NCBI RefSeq assembly: GCF_029223195.1
Contig: NZ_JARHUF010000001.1
Coordinates: 434,001 to 498,000 of the forward strand
Reading direction: 5' to 3'
Length of the DNA stretch: 64,000 nt
Origin: Vibrio sp. CAU 1672
GTDB taxonomy: Bacteria; Pseudomonadota; Gammaproteobacteria; Enterobacterales; Vibrionaceae
Positions 21,313 to 31,222 of the stretch are shown here, one piece after another. The position numbers and the translations under genes are program-made. Position 1 is the stretch's first letter, and every line of letters begins with the position of its first letter. The notes under the pieces were generated by a model. That model ran no database searches. It saw nothing but the letters and a program-made list of their open reading frames with translations, and was not told where the DNA came from.

Positions 21313-22569
21313 CTACGGACGCTGAAACGTCATGTGAACCGCGCTGATAGTGCGAGCAAGGAAACCACCTTCACAGTAACTTAGGTAGTAACGCCACATG
21401 CGAACAAAACGGTCGTCATAGCCAAACGAACGAACTTCGCTTTCCGCCTGATTGAAACGGTAGTGCCATTCACTAAGCGTTTTGGCGTAATCAAGGCCAA
21501 TATCGAACAGATCACGCACCACTAAGTCACTGTGCTTAGTAGTGGCTTGGGTTAACGAAGTGACCGAAGGCAGAAATCCCCCCGGGAAAATGTACTTCTG
21601 AATAAAATCAACGTTATTGCTGTAGTACTCATAACGCTGATCCGCAATCGTGATCGCCTGAATAGCCATTAAACCACCCGGCTTGAGCAGTGACTCACAC
21701 ACCTTTATATACGATGGCAGGAACTGTTTGCCGACCGCTTCAATCATCTCTATCGAAACCAACTTATCGTAGTTGCCCTCAAGGTTACGGTAGTCCTCTT
21801 TCAACAGGGTGATCTTATCCGACAAACCACGCGCTTCGATTTGCTGCTCAGCGTACGCATACTGCTGGTCAGAAATGGTGGTCGTGGTTACCCGGCAGCC
21901 GTACTGCTCTGCCATGTAGATTGCCATTGCGCCCCAACCGGTACCAATTTCAATCACGTGGTCTGTCGGTTTTAGCTCAAGCTGCTGACACAAGCGATCC
22001 ATTTTATTGATTTGCGCTTGCTCCAGGGAGTCGCTGTCTTGATGGTAAACTGCCGATGAGTAAAGCATATTGGTATCAAGAAAAGCTTCATAGAGATCGT
22101 TGCCCAAGTCATAGTGGGCGTGGATGTTCTTACGTGAGTTCTCTTGTGAGTTACGCTTCGACCGGTGGCTAACCTTATACAAAAGCTTAGTGAGCCAACT
22201 GCCCTGCTCTTCAAGCTGGTCAAGAGCGCGCAGGTTGAGGGCCATCAGCCTCATCAATGCGGTAAGGTCGGGACTGTCCCACCAGCCGTCCATATAGGCT
22301 TCGCCCGCTGCAATACTCCCGCCCTGCAAAATACGCGAGTAAAAACCCGGGTGCTTGACCTCAATCGTTGCGACAACCGGTTCGCCGTTGTAATCACCGT
22401 TCGGTGTGGAGAATCTCTCACTGCGCTCGGTCGTTTCTGTTTTGAAACTTTCGATGACCGTCAGGCAGCCGATTTCCATTTTGTGCAGACACTGAAAAAT
22501 AACGCCGCGAGCCGCTTTTTGGGTCGTGGTCAGGACACGGGGCATTGCCATAGAAGTGGTATTTAACAT
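21313..22569 (-). CDS. cfa: Cyclopropane-fatty-acyl-phospholipid synthase family methyltransferase
   Basis: 418 residues. It contains an N-terminal lipid-binding region and a C-terminal SAM-dependent methyltransferase domain with motif I VIEIGTGWGAMAIYMA and the preceding Cfa motif HYDLGNDLYEAFLD. Cfa enzymes transfer a methylene from SAM to the double bond of membrane phospholipid acyl chains; relatives in such clusters can make other branched or furan lipids, so the exact product is open. AAGGAG lies 7 nt before the ATG, which overlaps the DUF1365 gene by 7 nt. Confidence 0.92.
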   Translation of the reverse strand: MLNTTSMAMPRVLTTTQKAARGVIFQCLHKMEIGCLTVIESFKTETTERSERFSTPNGDYNGEPVVATIEVKHPGFYSRILQGGSIAAGEAYMDGWWDSPDLTALMRLMALNLRALDQLEEQGSWLTKLLYKVSHRSKRNSQENSRKNIHAHYDLGNDLYEAFLDTNMLYSSAVYHQDSDSLEQAQINKMDRLCQQLELKPTDHVIEIGTGWGAMAIYMAEQYGCRVTTTTISDQQYAYAEQQIEARGLSDKITLLKEDYRNLEGNYDKLVSIEMIEAVGKQFLPSYIKVCESLLKPGGLMAIQAITIADQRYEYYSNNVDFIQKYIFPGGFLPSVTSLTQATTKHSDLVVRDLFDIGLDYAKTLSEWHYRFNQAESEVRSFGYDDRFVRMWRYYLSYCEGGFLARTISAVHMTFQRP

Positions 22570-23369
22570 GCAGAATTCTCCTTCTGTTTGTTATTTTTCT
22601 CGTCTTTCAGCGCTTTTACATCTTTCACCTCAACGGGTTGGCTGTATTTGGGGTGAGAATAAAAAGGTGCCCCTTTAAGCCAGAGTTTCAGTGCGTGCCA
22701 GTAAATGTCGATCATGATTTTTACCGTTTGCATCGGTGTTACCAGCAAACATCTCAGCAGGTTTTTACTTGTTAGTTCATGTGCTTTCATAGCCATGGTG
22801 GCATCAAAATGTTTCTCACCTTTGTGGCATTCCAGATGAATACTCAGCTTGCCTGTCAGCGGTTTAAGCTTCCACTTATAAAGCTGGTCGATTGGGTTAA
22901 ACGGCGATACATGAAATGCCTTGTCCTGCTCCCAACCAAATTGTTCATCATTCTGGTTTGCGGCGACTGCGTAGTAATGACGTTCATTCCATGGTGTGTT
23001 ACTCACTTCAGCAAGCAGGTATTGCCACTCTCCCGCATGATTGTAAACGTAGTAGAAATTCACCGGACTGAAGTAAAGCCCGAGATAACGCAGATGACAT
23101 ACCGCAATCACTTTGCCGGTACAGCGAACACCAGTGATCTCGGCGACCTTATCTTGCACCGCCGTTTTTAGATCCCCTTCTCCGACATAGTCACTGCGCT
23201 TGAATCGCGCCCAATGCCACCAGCGCGTACCAAACCCCCATACCTTTTTTTCCAGCTCAGCAAGCTCTTCCACATCAATAGCAGGCATGAACAAAGCATA
23301 GTTCAACTCATGATTGACCGGTGTGAAGCGACGATGGCGAACATTACCTATAAAGAGTCGGCTATTCAT
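22563..23369 (-). CDS. DUF1365 family protein
   Basis: 268 residues from ATG 23369, placed one base after the stop of the FAD gene; a GTG twelve bases upstream inside that gene is an alternative. It matches DUF1365 (GNVRHRRFTPVNHELNY, VCHLRYLGLYFSPVNFYYVY, EVSNTPWNERHYY). The biochemical function is unknown, but the family is tightly linked with the FAD oxidase before it and with Cfa after it. Confidence 0.88.
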   Translation of the reverse strand: MNSRLFIGNVRHRRFTPVNHELNYALFMPAIDVEELAELEKKVWGFGTRWWHWARFKRSDYVGEGDLKTAVQDKVAEITGVRCTGKVIAVCHLRYLGLYFSPVNFYYVYNHAGEWQYLLAEVSNTPWNERHYYAVAANQNDEQFGWEQDKAFHVSPFNPIDQLYKWKLKPLTGKLSIHLECHKGEKHFDATMAMKAHELTSKNLLRCLLVTPMQTVKIMIDIYWHALKLWLKGAPFYSHPKYSQPVEVKDVKALKDEKNNKQKENSAC

Positions 23370-23370
23370 A

Positions 23371-24663
23371 TTACGCCGCACCCTTGTCTAAGCTGAGGCG
23401 GTTCTGCTCCCGGTGTTTGTTCTCAAGAGCCTGAACCACATCCAGAGCACTACGTACGCCGTCTTCATGAAATCCGTTATACCAATACGCCCCACAGAAC
23501 CAGGTCTTCGCTACGCCTTGAATCTCACCTCTGCGCTGCTGGGCCGCAATCGATTCTGTCGTGAACACCGGGTGGTGATAGGTAAACTTACGCAGAATTT
23601 TGCCCGCATCGATTTTATCCGTGCTGTTGAGCGTTACGCAGAAGGTATGCTGTGACTGAACATGCTGCAGAATGTTCATGTTGTAGGTGAGAGAAGGAAG
23701 GTGCGTCTGCTCCTCTTCACTGCCTTCCAGGCGGTAATTCCACGATGCCCATGCGGCTTTGCGTTTTGGTAACAGGCTGGTGTCAGTGTGCAACACCACT
23801 TCATTGGCCTGATAGGTCATATCACTGAGAATTTCTTGCTCAGCAGGCATGATATCCCCCAGCATCCTGATAGCCTGATCACTGTGGCAGGCAAAAATCA
23901 CCTCATCAAACCATTCCGTGTCACCATGGACCTGCACTGCAACTCCAGTGTCATCGCGAATGACGCTCTCTACCGGGCTATTCAGGCGGATCCGGTCAGC
24001 GAACCCCTTGGTGAGTGGCGGAATGTAACTGCGGGAGCCGCCTTTGATCACAAACCATTGTGGTCGGTTGGTAATGTCGAGCAAGCCATGATTCAGAAAA
24101 AAGCGCAGGAAGAACATCAGCGGAAATGAACGCATGTCTGCTAAAGTTGATGACCAGATAGCCGCGCCCATTGGCAGGATATAATTGTCACAAAAGAAGA
24201 CACTGAAATGATGCTCATCGAGAAACTCTCCTAACGTCTGCACGTGAGCCGACGGCTCGTTCGCCAAGGATTTTGCCAGCTTGTTAAAGCGCAAAATCTC
24301 AAAGATAAAACGGTAAAAGTAAGGGTTTGCCCAGTTGCGCTTTTGTGCAAACAACGTCGACAGTGTGTGGCCATTGTACTCCAGTCCGTTTCCATCGTTG
24401 CGCACACTGAAGCTCATTTGGGTCGGTACCCCTTCCACGCCTATTTCGCTCATCATCTTAATGAAATGGGGATAGGTACGGTCGTTGTAAACGATAAAAC
24501 CAGTGTCAATCGCATAATCTGTGCCGTCCAGATGGACATCGACAGTTGCAGTATGCCCGCCAATGTAGTCATTGGCTTCAAACAACGTAACATCATGCTG
24601 TTTGTGTAAGTAGTAACCGCAGGTCAGTCCTGAAATCCCTGTACCAATAATCGCAATCTTCAT
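23371..24663 (-). CDS. FAD-dependent amine-oxidase-like protein
   Basis: 430 residues. A Rossmann dinucleotide-binding motif GTGISGLTCG opens the protein (residues 7-16), followed by FEANDYIGGHTAT typical of the amine oxidase/phytoene desaturase superfamily; the C-terminal FAD motif includes CGAYWYNGFHEDGVRSAL. The substrate is unknown; in these clusters it probably acts on lipid acyl chains. It lies 30 nt after the SDR gene. Confidence 0.88.
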   Translation of the reverse strand: MKIAIIGTGISGLTCGYYLHKQHDVTLFEANDYIGGHTATVDVHLDGTDYAIDTGFIVYNDRTYPHFIKMMSEIGVEGVPTQMSFSVRNDGNGLEYNGHTLSTLFAQKRNWANPYFYRFIFEILRFNKLAKSLANEPSAHVQTLGEFLDEHHFSVFFCDNYILPMGAAIWSSTLADMRSFPLMFFLRFFLNHGLLDITNRPQWFVIKGGSRSYIPPLTKGFADRIRLNSPVESVIRDDTGVAVQVHGDTEWFDEVIFACHSDQAIRMLGDIMPAEQEILSDMTYQANEVVLHTDTSLLPKRKAAWASWNYRLEGSEEEQTHLPSLTYNMNILQHVQSQHTFCVTLNSTDKIDAGKILRKFTYHHPVFTTESIAAQQRRGEIQGVAKTWFCGAYWYNGFHEDGVRSALDVVQALENKHREQNRLSLDKGAA

Positions 24664-24693
24664 GCTCGTTCCTTGATAATGAAATACCCGTCG

Positions 24694-25419
24694 TTATGAG
24701 ACCAGTTTTGAGGTAATCCGCGCCTGCCAACTGTATGGCAGCAGAGCCAGCAAGCGCAGAAGCGCAGTAAATCTGGTTGGAAAGTAAATATGGCTCTTGT
24801 TCGCCGCGAGCTGTTTTCGAATGGCTTTCGAAGCTTGCTCAACCGAGATGATCATCGGCATCTCAAAACTATTTTTATCGGTCAGCGGTGTTTCAACAAA
24901 TCCCGGAAAAACCGTCACCACTTTGATGCCCTTGCTTTTCAAATCAACGCTGAGGCTCCGGGCAAAATAACTCACCGCCGCTTTAGACGCGCCATACGCT
25001 TCCGCACGCGGGAACGGCAGTTCCGAGGCGATCGACCCGACCACCACCACCCGCTGCCCGCGGGTAAAGTGCTTCTGACACGCTTCAATGCAATTAGCCA
25101 CCCCAACCACATTCACATTAAGCACTCTGGCCAGCAACTTGGCGTCGACTCGCCCCTCATCCATATATTCACAGTCACCGGCATTGAAAATCCATGTTGC
25201 CGGTATGAACGGTAGCGTTTCCAGCGCGCTAAGTGTCTGCTCATGATCGGTAACATCGAACTGTAAAGTCGCGATGTTACTGTTGTGGTTTTTCAGCTCA
25301 TTGAGCACAGCGAGGTTGCGGCCACAGGCAATAACATCATAACCACTGTCGGCGTAGTCCAGTGCCAGCCTTTTGCCAATGCCAGACGTTGCCCCGGTAA
25401 TCAATACACTGTCACTCAT
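24694..25419 (-). CDS. Short-chain dehydrogenase/reductase
   Basis: 241 residues, classical SDR. The cofactor motif TGATSGIG is at residues 8-15, and the active site is visible as Ser in VVGSIAS and YGASK. The arginine after the first strand region suggests NADP. Substrate unknown. The ATG overlaps the upstream stop by 4 nt, so it is translationally coupled to the SnoaL-like gene. Confidence 0.92.
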   Translation of the reverse strand: MSDSVLITGATSGIGKRLALDYADSGYDVIACGRNLAVLNELKNHNSNIATLQFDVTDHEQTLSALETLPFIPATWIFNAGDCEYMDEGRVDAKLLARVLNVNVVGVANCIEACQKHFTRGQRVVVVGSIASELPFPRAEAYGASKAAVSYFARSLSVDLKSKGIKVVTVFPGFVETPLTDKNSFEMPMIISVEQASKAIRKQLAANKSHIYFPTRFTALLRLLALLPYSWQARITSKLVS

Positions 25420-25835
25420 TGCCCTAACCTCTGTTTGACCGCTTTCACCACCGCCCCCAGCAATGGCAGGTTTTCGTACAACATCTCACCCAAATCGAAG
25501 TAGTCGCGATGGTAAATCACTTTGCCATTGCTGAACTTCAAGTGTGATACCCCCTGAACCGTTATCGGCGCACCTTTTTGCAATTTAGGGTGCTGCAGAT
25601 CCATCGTCCAGGTAAGAAACCCCGTATCCCCGACTTGCTGGTGCTCGTGGATAATAAAATCACAGCGCAAAACATTAGAATAAAGGGACTGAAAATAACC
25701 AGACAGCGCAGGCCAGCCCTCAAGGCGATGGGCAGCGTCTTCAAACACCACCTCCGGGTGATAGACACCTTCAAGCAAATGCAAGTTGGTCTTGCTCAGT
25801 TGCTGATAGATATTGCCAACTGACTCCACATCCAT
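25416..25835 (-). CDS. SnoaL-like / NTF2-fold protein
   Basis: 139 residues, single NTF2-like domain (YHPEVVFEDAAHRLEGWPALSGYFQSLY is the typical fold start in two adjacent pieces). No catalytic residues can be assigned. It is the first gene of the cfa operon, directly behind the TGTACA motif array, and its start is preceded by AGGAG. Confidence 0.88.
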   Translation of the reverse strand: MDVESVGNIYQQLSKTNLHLLEGVYHPEVVFEDAAHRLEGWPALSGYFQSLYSNVLRCDFIIHEHQQVGDTGFLTWTMDLQHPKLQKGAPITVQGVSHLKFSNGKVIYHRDYFDLGEMLYENLPLLGAVVKAVKQRLGQ

Positions 25836-25867
25836 CGTCCGGACTCCTGTATACGCAATTCAAAAAG

Positions 25868-25933
25868 TGTACAAAATATTTATATGTACAAGATAGTTCA
25901 ACAATAAAAGTTGTACAAAAAAAATTTTGTATA
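25868..25933. promoter_or_regulatory. Array of four TGTAYA operators upstream of the cfa operon
   Basis: TGTACA at 25868, 25885 and 25912 and TGTATA at 25928, paired as TGTACA-N11-TGTACA and TGTACA-N10-TGTATA. Paired TGTACA motifs are bound by LitR/CarH-type MerR regulators (light or B12 responsive) that control comparable cfa/SDR/DUF1365 genes in Pseudomonas. No such regulator gene is in the window. The operon promoter must lie within the array. Confidence 0.7.
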
Positions 25934-25987
25934 ACTTTATTTCTCAACTGTGTTACGTAGTTGATTGCGATCAGGATCAACAGATAT

Positions 25988-26017
25988 AAAAAAGGCCTGA
26001 TTCTCAATCAGGCCTTT
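25988..26017 (-). terminator. htpX terminator
   Basis: 12-bp perfect stem (AAAGGCCTGATT / AATCAGGCCTTT) with a 3-nt loop and a T-run on the minus strand, 26 nt after htpX. Confidence 0.93.
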
Positions 26018-26042
26018 CGATTCAGTTAGCGACTGTTTAGTG

Positions 26043-26906
26043 TTACTGGCTGCGTAACGCCGCGATTCGCTTGTCCAGCGGCGGGTGACTCATCAGCAAC
26101 TCGGTCAATGACTGTTTACCATTGATACCAAATGCCATCATGCTTCCGTCCAGCTTAGATTCATGACTCATTTTCAAACGCTCCAGTGCAGCAATCATTT
26201 TTTCTTTACCGACTAGCTGTGCCGCGCCTGCGTCGGCATGAAACTCACGGTGACGGCTGTACCACATCGTAATAAAGCTGGCCAGAAAACCAAACACTAA
26301 CTCAAGCGCAATCGAAACGGCAAAGTAAACCATCACGTTGGATCCCTCACCTTCTTCATCATCACCGGAGGCGACAATATTGGCAATAAAACGCGATAAG
26401 AAGATCACGAAAGTGTTCACCACCCCCTGCATCAGGGTCATCGTAACCATGTCACCATTAGCGATATGGCTTACCTCGTGGGCCAAAACCGCTTCGGCTT
26501 CATCACGTGTCATATTGTGTAGCAATCCCGTTGACACTGCGACCAGTGAATCATCGCGCTTAGCTCCGGTTGCAAACGCATTGATGTCCGGTGAATCGTA
26601 GATTGCTACCGTCGGCATGCCCACACCGGCTTGATGTGCCTGACGACCAACCGTCTCCAATAACCAGTGCTCGGTTTCGTTGCGTGGGCTTTCGATCACC
26701 ATCCCGCCGACCGAGCGCAGAGCCATGCTTTTGGACATCAGCAGAGAGATCAGCGCACCACCAAAACCAAACACCGCAGCGATGATCAGCAAACCAGACA
26801 GGCTACCGGGCTGTATTCCCGTTACCGCATAAACAATATTCAGAACAACGCTCAACACCAGCACAACGGCCAGGTTGGTTGCCAGGAACAACAGAACTCG
26901 CTTCAT
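26043..26906 (-). CDS. htpX: Membrane zinc metalloprotease HtpX
   Basis: 287 residues (E. coli 293). Two hydrophobic segments at the N-terminus (about 5-55), a zinc motif HEVSH (about 142) and the third ligand region FHADAGAA, plus another hydrophobic hairpin (about 150-205). M48 peptidase that helps degrade misfolded inner-membrane proteins together with FtsH. Single gene with its own terminator. Confidence 0.97.
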   Translation of the reverse strand: MKRVLLFLATNLAVVLVLSVVLNIVYAVTGIQPGSLSGLLIIAAVFGFGGALISLLMSKSMALRSVGGMVIESPRNETEHWLLETVGRQAHQAGVGMPTVAIYDSPDINAFATGAKRDDSLVAVSTGLLHNMTRDEAEAVLAHEVSHIANGDMVTMTLMQGVVNTFVIFLSRFIANIVASGDDEEGEGSNVMVYFAVSIALELVFGFLASFITMWYSRHREFHADAGAAQLVGKEKMIAALERLKMSHESKLDGSMMAFGINGKQSLTELLMSHPPLDKRIAALRSQ

Positions 26907-27228
26907 TACTTTTCTCCGAGGGAAGCTTATTATCGTGAGAGCCCAATCAAACGCAATTGGACTATGCTGCTTTATAGATATAGTCTAACTGGGTTATAAA
27001 CAAGGTTAAGTATTAAATTGCAACATTTGTTTTCTATACTGAACAAAGTTTGTTGTTTTTAGTTATCAAAAAACAAATGTTTAGCATTAGGTTAGACTTT
27101 GGTCTTATTGTACACCAACCGGATCGAGTTAGACTCAGGCTAATAGAATATTGTAGTGAACCGAGAGTGCGGCAGACTGCCAGTCTTTTACCCGCCTCTT
27201 CCAGTCCATGTCATAAAGGGAAAATATC
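26907..27228. other. Intergenic region between htpX and a small protein gene
   Basis: AT-rich, no supported ORF. It must carry the divergent promoters of htpX (minus) and of the 55-residue protein (plus). I see no clear -35/-10 pair; an ACAAAGTTTGT-type palindrome near 27043-27053 is the only dyad noticed. Confidence 0.4.
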
Positions 27229-27396
27229 ATGGTAGAAACTAACAACTATCAAATGGCTATCGATTTGTTATGCTGTCATCTAGGGATTTCAGAGGAAGAA
27301 GCAAAACAGCAGCTGGGTATTTCTACTGAACCATCGATGCTAACGCAGGCTTCCGACACACACCAAGCCCTGATGGGTTTAAGCCAGGAAAAATAA
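27229..27396 (+). CDS. Small protein of unknown function (55 residues)
   Basis: ATG at 27229 preceded by AAAGGG at good spacing; 55 codons and a stop, directly followed by a strong terminator. The protein begins MVETNNYQMAIDLLCCHLG and is acidic, soluble and likely helical, with a CC pair at residues 15-16 and a segment ISEEEAKQQLGI. No domain recognised. Ribosome binding site, isolated position and terminator all support a real gene. It sits between htpX and the biotin genes. Confidence 0.72.
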   Translation: MVETNNYQMAIDLLCCHLGISEEEAKQQLGISTEPSMLTQASDTHQALMGLSQEK

Positions 27397-27412
27397 GTGT
27401 CAATAGTATACA

Positions 27413-27438
27413 AAAGGGCTGCCTCGGCAGCCCTTCTT
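27413..27438. terminator. Bidirectional terminator between the small gene and bioD
   Basis: 9-bp stem AAGGGCTGC / GCAGCCCTT with a CTCG loop, T-rich tails on both strands. Confidence 0.9.
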
Positions 27439-27475
27439 ATTTCGTGAAGATCGATGACTCTTCAATGTCGAGAGG

Positions 27476-28165
27476 TTACTCTGCCACGTTCAGCAGCGGT
27501 TCAACATTAATGTACTTGCCCAGATCTTTGCGTTTGGCACTCGGGACGTACGGAATTTCACCTAACTTAGGTGCGTCGATACGTTGTTCCAGCATCTCAA
27601 TGATCTCGGCATAGTGTTCCGTGCCCGGGTTCACGCGGTTAGCAACCCACCCCACTAGATTCAGGCCATCCGACTTAATGACCTCAGCGGTTAGCATCGC
27701 ATGGCTCAAACAACCTAATTTGATCCCCACGACCAGAACCACCGGCAATTTCTCTTGCTCAACCCAGCTAGCAAGCCCGTCAGTATCGGAAACAGGTACA
27801 CGCCAACCACCGGCCCCTTCAACCAATACGATATCAGCACACTCTTTATGATGGGCTAATTTTTCACTTAATACCTGAAATTCGACTTCAACGTGATCAT
27901 GTTTGGCCGCTATATGAGGAGAAGATGGCAACGACAACGCGTAAGGGTTAACATCCTCATAGGCAGCCTCCACCGTCGCCGCTTTTTGCAAATGAAGCGC
28001 GTCAGAGTTACGCCATCCTTCGGGTGTCTTTTCGCTTCCTGCAGCCACTGGTTTATAGCCTATCGTGCTCAAACCTTTTTCAGCAAGTGCTTGTAAAATG
28101 GCTTTTGAGGCCACCGTTTTTCCTACATCAGTATCCGTACCAGCAATAAAAAATGCATCAATCAT
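27476..28165 (-). CDS. bioD: Dethiobiotin synthetase BioD
   Basis: 229 residues. BioD carboxylates and closes DAPA to dethiobiotin with ATP and CO2. The P-loop GTDTDVGKT is at residues 8-16. The ATG at 28165 overlaps the bioC stop as ATGA and is preferred over an upstream frame extension at 28186; family proteins begin at this position. Last gene of bioBFCD. Confidence 0.96.
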   Translation of the reverse strand: MIDAFFIAGTDTDVGKTVASKAILQALAEKGLSTIGYKPVAAGSEKTPEGWRNSDALHLQKAATVEAAYEDVNPYALSLPSSPHIAAKHDHVEVEFQVLSEKLAHHKECADIVLVEGAGGWRVPVSDTDGLASWVEQEKLPVVLVVGIKLGCLSHAMLTAEVIKSDGLNLVGWVANRVNPGTEHYAEIIEMLEQRIDAPKLGEIPYVPSAKRKDLGKYINVEPLLNVAE

Positions 28166-28968
28166 AGATGTATGACTCCAAAACAAACCTGATAACTTGC
28201 AGGTAGAAGACCTTGATTATTCTTGAATGTTTGGTACTCACGCTCAACTTGCAACAGCACTCGACGACTGGTCAGACCCTGTGAGCGGCCGCTTACGTGG
28301 TTTGCACCAATCCCCTTGAGATCGCGCATCACTTTAAACGCGGATTCGTACCAAACTGTGATGGTGTTCAAGTCTAGTTGATGGCCATGGCAACGAGCTT
28401 GCGCTAACGCAATTTTTACCTGATTGTGAGTAATAAAGTTATTCACGTGTTGATATGCATCAATTTTTCCCCAGGCCCGGCGGAGCTCCGCTAATGAGCC
28501 GTCCAACAGCGTGGTAAACAGCACCCGCCCGCCTGGCTTGACCACGCGACGCATTTCATTGAGCGCGACACTGAGATCCGCGCACCATTGCAATGCCAGG
28601 TTGGAAAACACGTAATCAAAGCTGTTATCGGCAAACGGCAGCTTCTCAGCATCAGCAATGCGGTACAACATACCGGTGGTTCCACAACGCTCCTGCGCTT
28701 TATCCAACATGGCCTGCGAAATGTCACCACACACGACCTGTGCACCTCTGGCGCGTAAAGCGGCGGAACAATACCCCGTGCCACAGCCCAGATCCAGTAT
28801 CGTGTTTCCGCTCAGATCTTGTGGCAGCCTCGCTAATAGACGTTCGCCAACATCACGCTGAAATGCCGCGTGCTGGTCATAAGATTGCGCAGCTTTACCA
28901 AACGAAGAAGCGATAGCCGCTTTGTCCTGATAACCTGCAGTGCTGATTTGCAACTCGGCGGAACTCAT
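28162..28968 (-). CDS. bioC: Malonyl-ACP O-methyltransferase BioC
   Basis: 268 residues, class I SAM methyltransferase with motif [16 protein letters not shown]. It methylates malonyl-ACP so that the fatty-acid machinery can build the pimeloyl chain. Starts 4 nt inside bioF and is itself overlapped by bioD. No bioH gene is in the window. Confidence 0.95.
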   Translation of the reverse strand: MSSAELQISTAGYQDKAAIASSFGKAAQSYDQHAAFQRDVGERLLARLPQDLSGNTILDLGCGTGYCSAALRARGAQVVCGDISQAMLDKAQERCGTTGMLYRIADAEKLPFADNSFDYVFSNLALQWCADLSVALNEMRRVVKPGGRVLFTTLLDGSLAELRRAWGKIDAYQHVNNFITHNQVKIALAQARCHGHQLDLNTITVWYESAFKVMRDLKGIGANHVSGRSQGLTSRRVLLQVEREYQTFKNNQGLLPASYQVCFGVIHL

Positions 28969-30119
28969 TCATCTTCTCCTAAAACCTGTTTTAATCCATT
29001 CGACAACATAGTTAACTGCTGCTTATTATGATTCGCTGTTAAGGTAATCCGGAGTCGCGAGGTGCCCTGAGGTACGGTAGGAGGACGGATTGCCGTTAGC
29101 CATATCCCCTGTTGCCTGATCTTTTCGCCAATGCTGACGGCCCGATCCGGGTCACCGATCATAAATGGCTTGATCGGTGTTTCACTATTCACGTAGCCCT
29201 TTAAGCCATGCATCATTTCATGATAGTGAGCACTTAGCTCAGCCAGCTTTTCCCGGCGCCAGTGCTGGGTTTGGATCATGTAAACGGCATGGGTCAGCGC
29301 AAATGCCTGGGAAGGAGGCATCGCGGTCGAGTAGACATGATGGCGGGCAAACTGGGTCAGATAGTCACCAACAGCGGCGTCACACAGGATGGCAGCCCCT
29401 GACAGTCCAAACGCTTTACCAAAAGTCACTACCAGCAAATCAGGTTTAACTCCGCTGGCTTCGCAACTGCCGCCCCCCGATGCGCCCAGCACACCGATGC
29501 CATGGGCATCATCAACCACCAGCCAGGCATGATGTGCCGCAGCGCTGCGGGCGATTTCTGCCAGTGGGGCCCGGTCACCATCCATACTGAACACCCCTTC
29601 CGTTACCACCAGGGTGTCTGTTTCGGAGCGGTACAGCTTATTGAGATGAGTGACGTCGTTGTGTTTGAAACGTTTCATGCTCGCGGGACACAATGCACCG
29701 GCTTCCATCAATGAGGCATGGTTGAGGCGATCCTGTAACAGCAGGTCGGACTTTTCCAGCAAACTAAACAGTAGCGCTTGATTGGCACTGAAGCCGGAGC
29801 CAAACAACACAGCGCGCTCATAGCCTAACCACTGGGTCAATGCCGCTTCCAGGTTACTGTGCGCCGGGCTAAACCCGGTGACCATCGGCGAGGCTCCGCT
29901 GCCACTGCCATACACACTCAGACCCTGCTGCCATGCACGTAACAGCTCCTGATCATTCGCCAGCCCGAGATAATCATTACTGGAAAAATTAATCAGGCGC
30001 TTGCTGTTGTACTCCAGTATCGATTGATTACCAGACAATACCACATTGAGACGACGATTCAGCCCCTGCTGCTTTCGCTTGGCAAGGGCTGACTCAATAC
30101 GGGACTTAAAGGCTGGCAT
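28965..30119 (-). CDS. bioF: 8-amino-7-oxononanoate synthase BioF
   Basis: 384 residues, as in E. coli. A PLP alpha-oxoamine synthase that condenses pimeloyl-ACP with alanine. The PLP lysine is in [12 protein letters not shown] and the aspartate in [11 protein letters not shown]. The ATG at 30119 lies inside the end of bioB (14-nt overlap); the longer frame from 30158 was rejected on length. Confidence 0.96.
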   Translation of the reverse strand: MPAFKSRIESALAKRKQQGLNRRLNVVLSGNQSILEYNSKRLINFSSNDYLGLANDQELLRAWQQGLSVYGSGSGASPMVTGFSPAHSNLEAALTQWLGYERAVLFGSGFSANQALLFSLLEKSDLLLQDRLNHASLMEAGALCPASMKRFKHNDVTHLNKLYRSETDTLVVTEGVFSMDGDRAPLAEIARSAAAHHAWLVVDDAHGIGVLGASGGGSCEASGVKPDLLVVTFGKAFGLSGAAILCDAAVGDYLTQFARHHVYSTAMPPSQAFALTHAVYMIQTQHWRREKLAELSAHYHEMMHGLKGYVNSETPIKPFMIGDPDRAVSIGEKIRQQGIWLTAIRPPTVPQGTSRLRITLTANHNKQQLTMLSNGLKQVLGEDE

Positions 30120-31158
30120 CGTAGAACAAATCGTCTTTACCCGGACGGGCTGCCACACGCTCCACTACACGATCGAGCAGTTCATTCTCTTCCACTTCAT
30201 CCGGCTTTTGGCTCACTTGCTGGCTGTTGATTCCCAGCTTGTTAAACAACATCATATCTTTGTCTTCCGACGGGTTCGGCGTAGTCAGCAGTTTGCAGCC
30301 GTAAAAGATAGAGTTTGCCCCGGCCATAAAACACAAGGTTTGCATCTGCTCATTCATGTTTTCCCGTCCCGCCGACAAACGTACCGAGGACTGCGGCATC
30401 ATGATACGCGCGATGGCGATCAGGCGAATAAAGTCGAACGGCTCCACATCATCGACCTCTTCAAGCGGGGTACCTTTGACTTTGACCAGCATATTGATCG
30501 GCACACTTTCCGGGTGGGTTGGCAGGTTTGCCAGTTCGACCAATAACCCGGCCCGATCATTAGCGCTTTCACCCATACCGATAATGCCGCCAGAGCAGAT
30601 CTTCATCCCCGCATCACGGACATGAGACAAGGTATCTAAACGATCCTGATAGGTGCGGGTGGTAATGATATTGCCGTAGAACTCAGGTGAAGTATCAAGG
30701 TTGTGGTTATAGTAATCCAGACCAGCCTCAGCCAGTTGCTTGGCCTGGCCGGGCGTCAGCATCCCCAAGGTCATACACGTTTCTAGCCCCATACCTTTCA
30801 CGCCTTTGATCATGTCGGTTAAATGCGGCATGTCACGCTCTTTCGGGTTCTTCCACGCCGCCCCCATACAGAATCGCGTCGAACCGGCATTTTTGGCTTT
30901 TTGTGCCGCATCCAACACGCGCTCGACTTCCATCAGACGCTCTTTTTCAATGTCAGTGGTATATCGGGCACTTTGCGGACAGTACTTACAGTCTTCCGGG
31001 CAGGCACCGGTCTTGATCGACAGTAGTGTGCTGACTTGAACATGGTTGGTTTGTTGGTATTGACGGTGAACAAGCTGCGCTTCAAACAGAAGATCCATGA
31101 ATGGTTTTTCCATTAGCTCGCGCACTTCAGCATGCGTCCAGTTATGACGAACTTCCAC
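30106..31158 (-). CDS. bioB: Biotin synthase BioB
   Basis: 350 residues from GTG 31158, which has AAAGGA six bases upstream and gives the known Vibrio N-terminus ([15 protein letters not shown]). Radical-SAM enzyme that inserts sulfur into dethiobiotin. The 4Fe-4S motif CPEDCKYC is near residue 55; the 2Fe-2S cysteines are present further on ([14 protein letters not shown]). First gene of the operon behind the divergent bio control region. Confidence 0.97.
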   Translation of the reverse strand: MEVRHNWTHAEVRELMEKPFMDLLFEAQLVHRQYQQTNHVQVSTLLSIKTGACPEDCKYCPQSARYTTDIEKERLMEVERVLDAAQKAKNAGSTRFCMGAAWKNPKERDMPHLTDMIKGVKGMGLETCMTLGMLTPGQAKQLAEAGLDYYNHNLDTSPEFYGNIITTRTYQDRLDTLSHVRDAGMKICSGGIIGMGESANDRAGLLVELANLPTHPESVPINMLVKVKGTPLEEVDDVEPFDFIRLIAIARIMMPQSSVRLSAGRENMNEQMQTLCFMAGANSIFYGCKLLTTPNPSEDKDMMLFNKLGINSQQVSQKPDEVEENELLDRVVERVAARPGKDDLFYDASL

Positions 31159-31189
31159 GTGTATTCCTTTGGTCACTTTTTTTGTAGTG

Positions 31190-31222
31190 TTGACAGTCTA
31201 CTAAGTCTCGATAAACTGTCAA
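31190..31222. promoter_or_regulatory. Overlapping divergent bioA / bioB promoters
   Basis: The inverted repeat TTGACAGT ... ACTGTCAA makes two face-to-face promoters. Plus strand (bioA): TTGACA 31190-31195, 16 bp, TAAACT 31212-31217. Minus strand (bioB): TTGACA (31222-31217), 16 bp, TAGACT (31200-31195). Confidence 0.65.

Noticed and set aside
25771..26007. 78-residue minus-strand ORF across the TGTACA array
   Set aside because: It covers the htpX terminator and the operator array, has no ribosome binding site and overlaps the SnoaL-like gene start in another frame.
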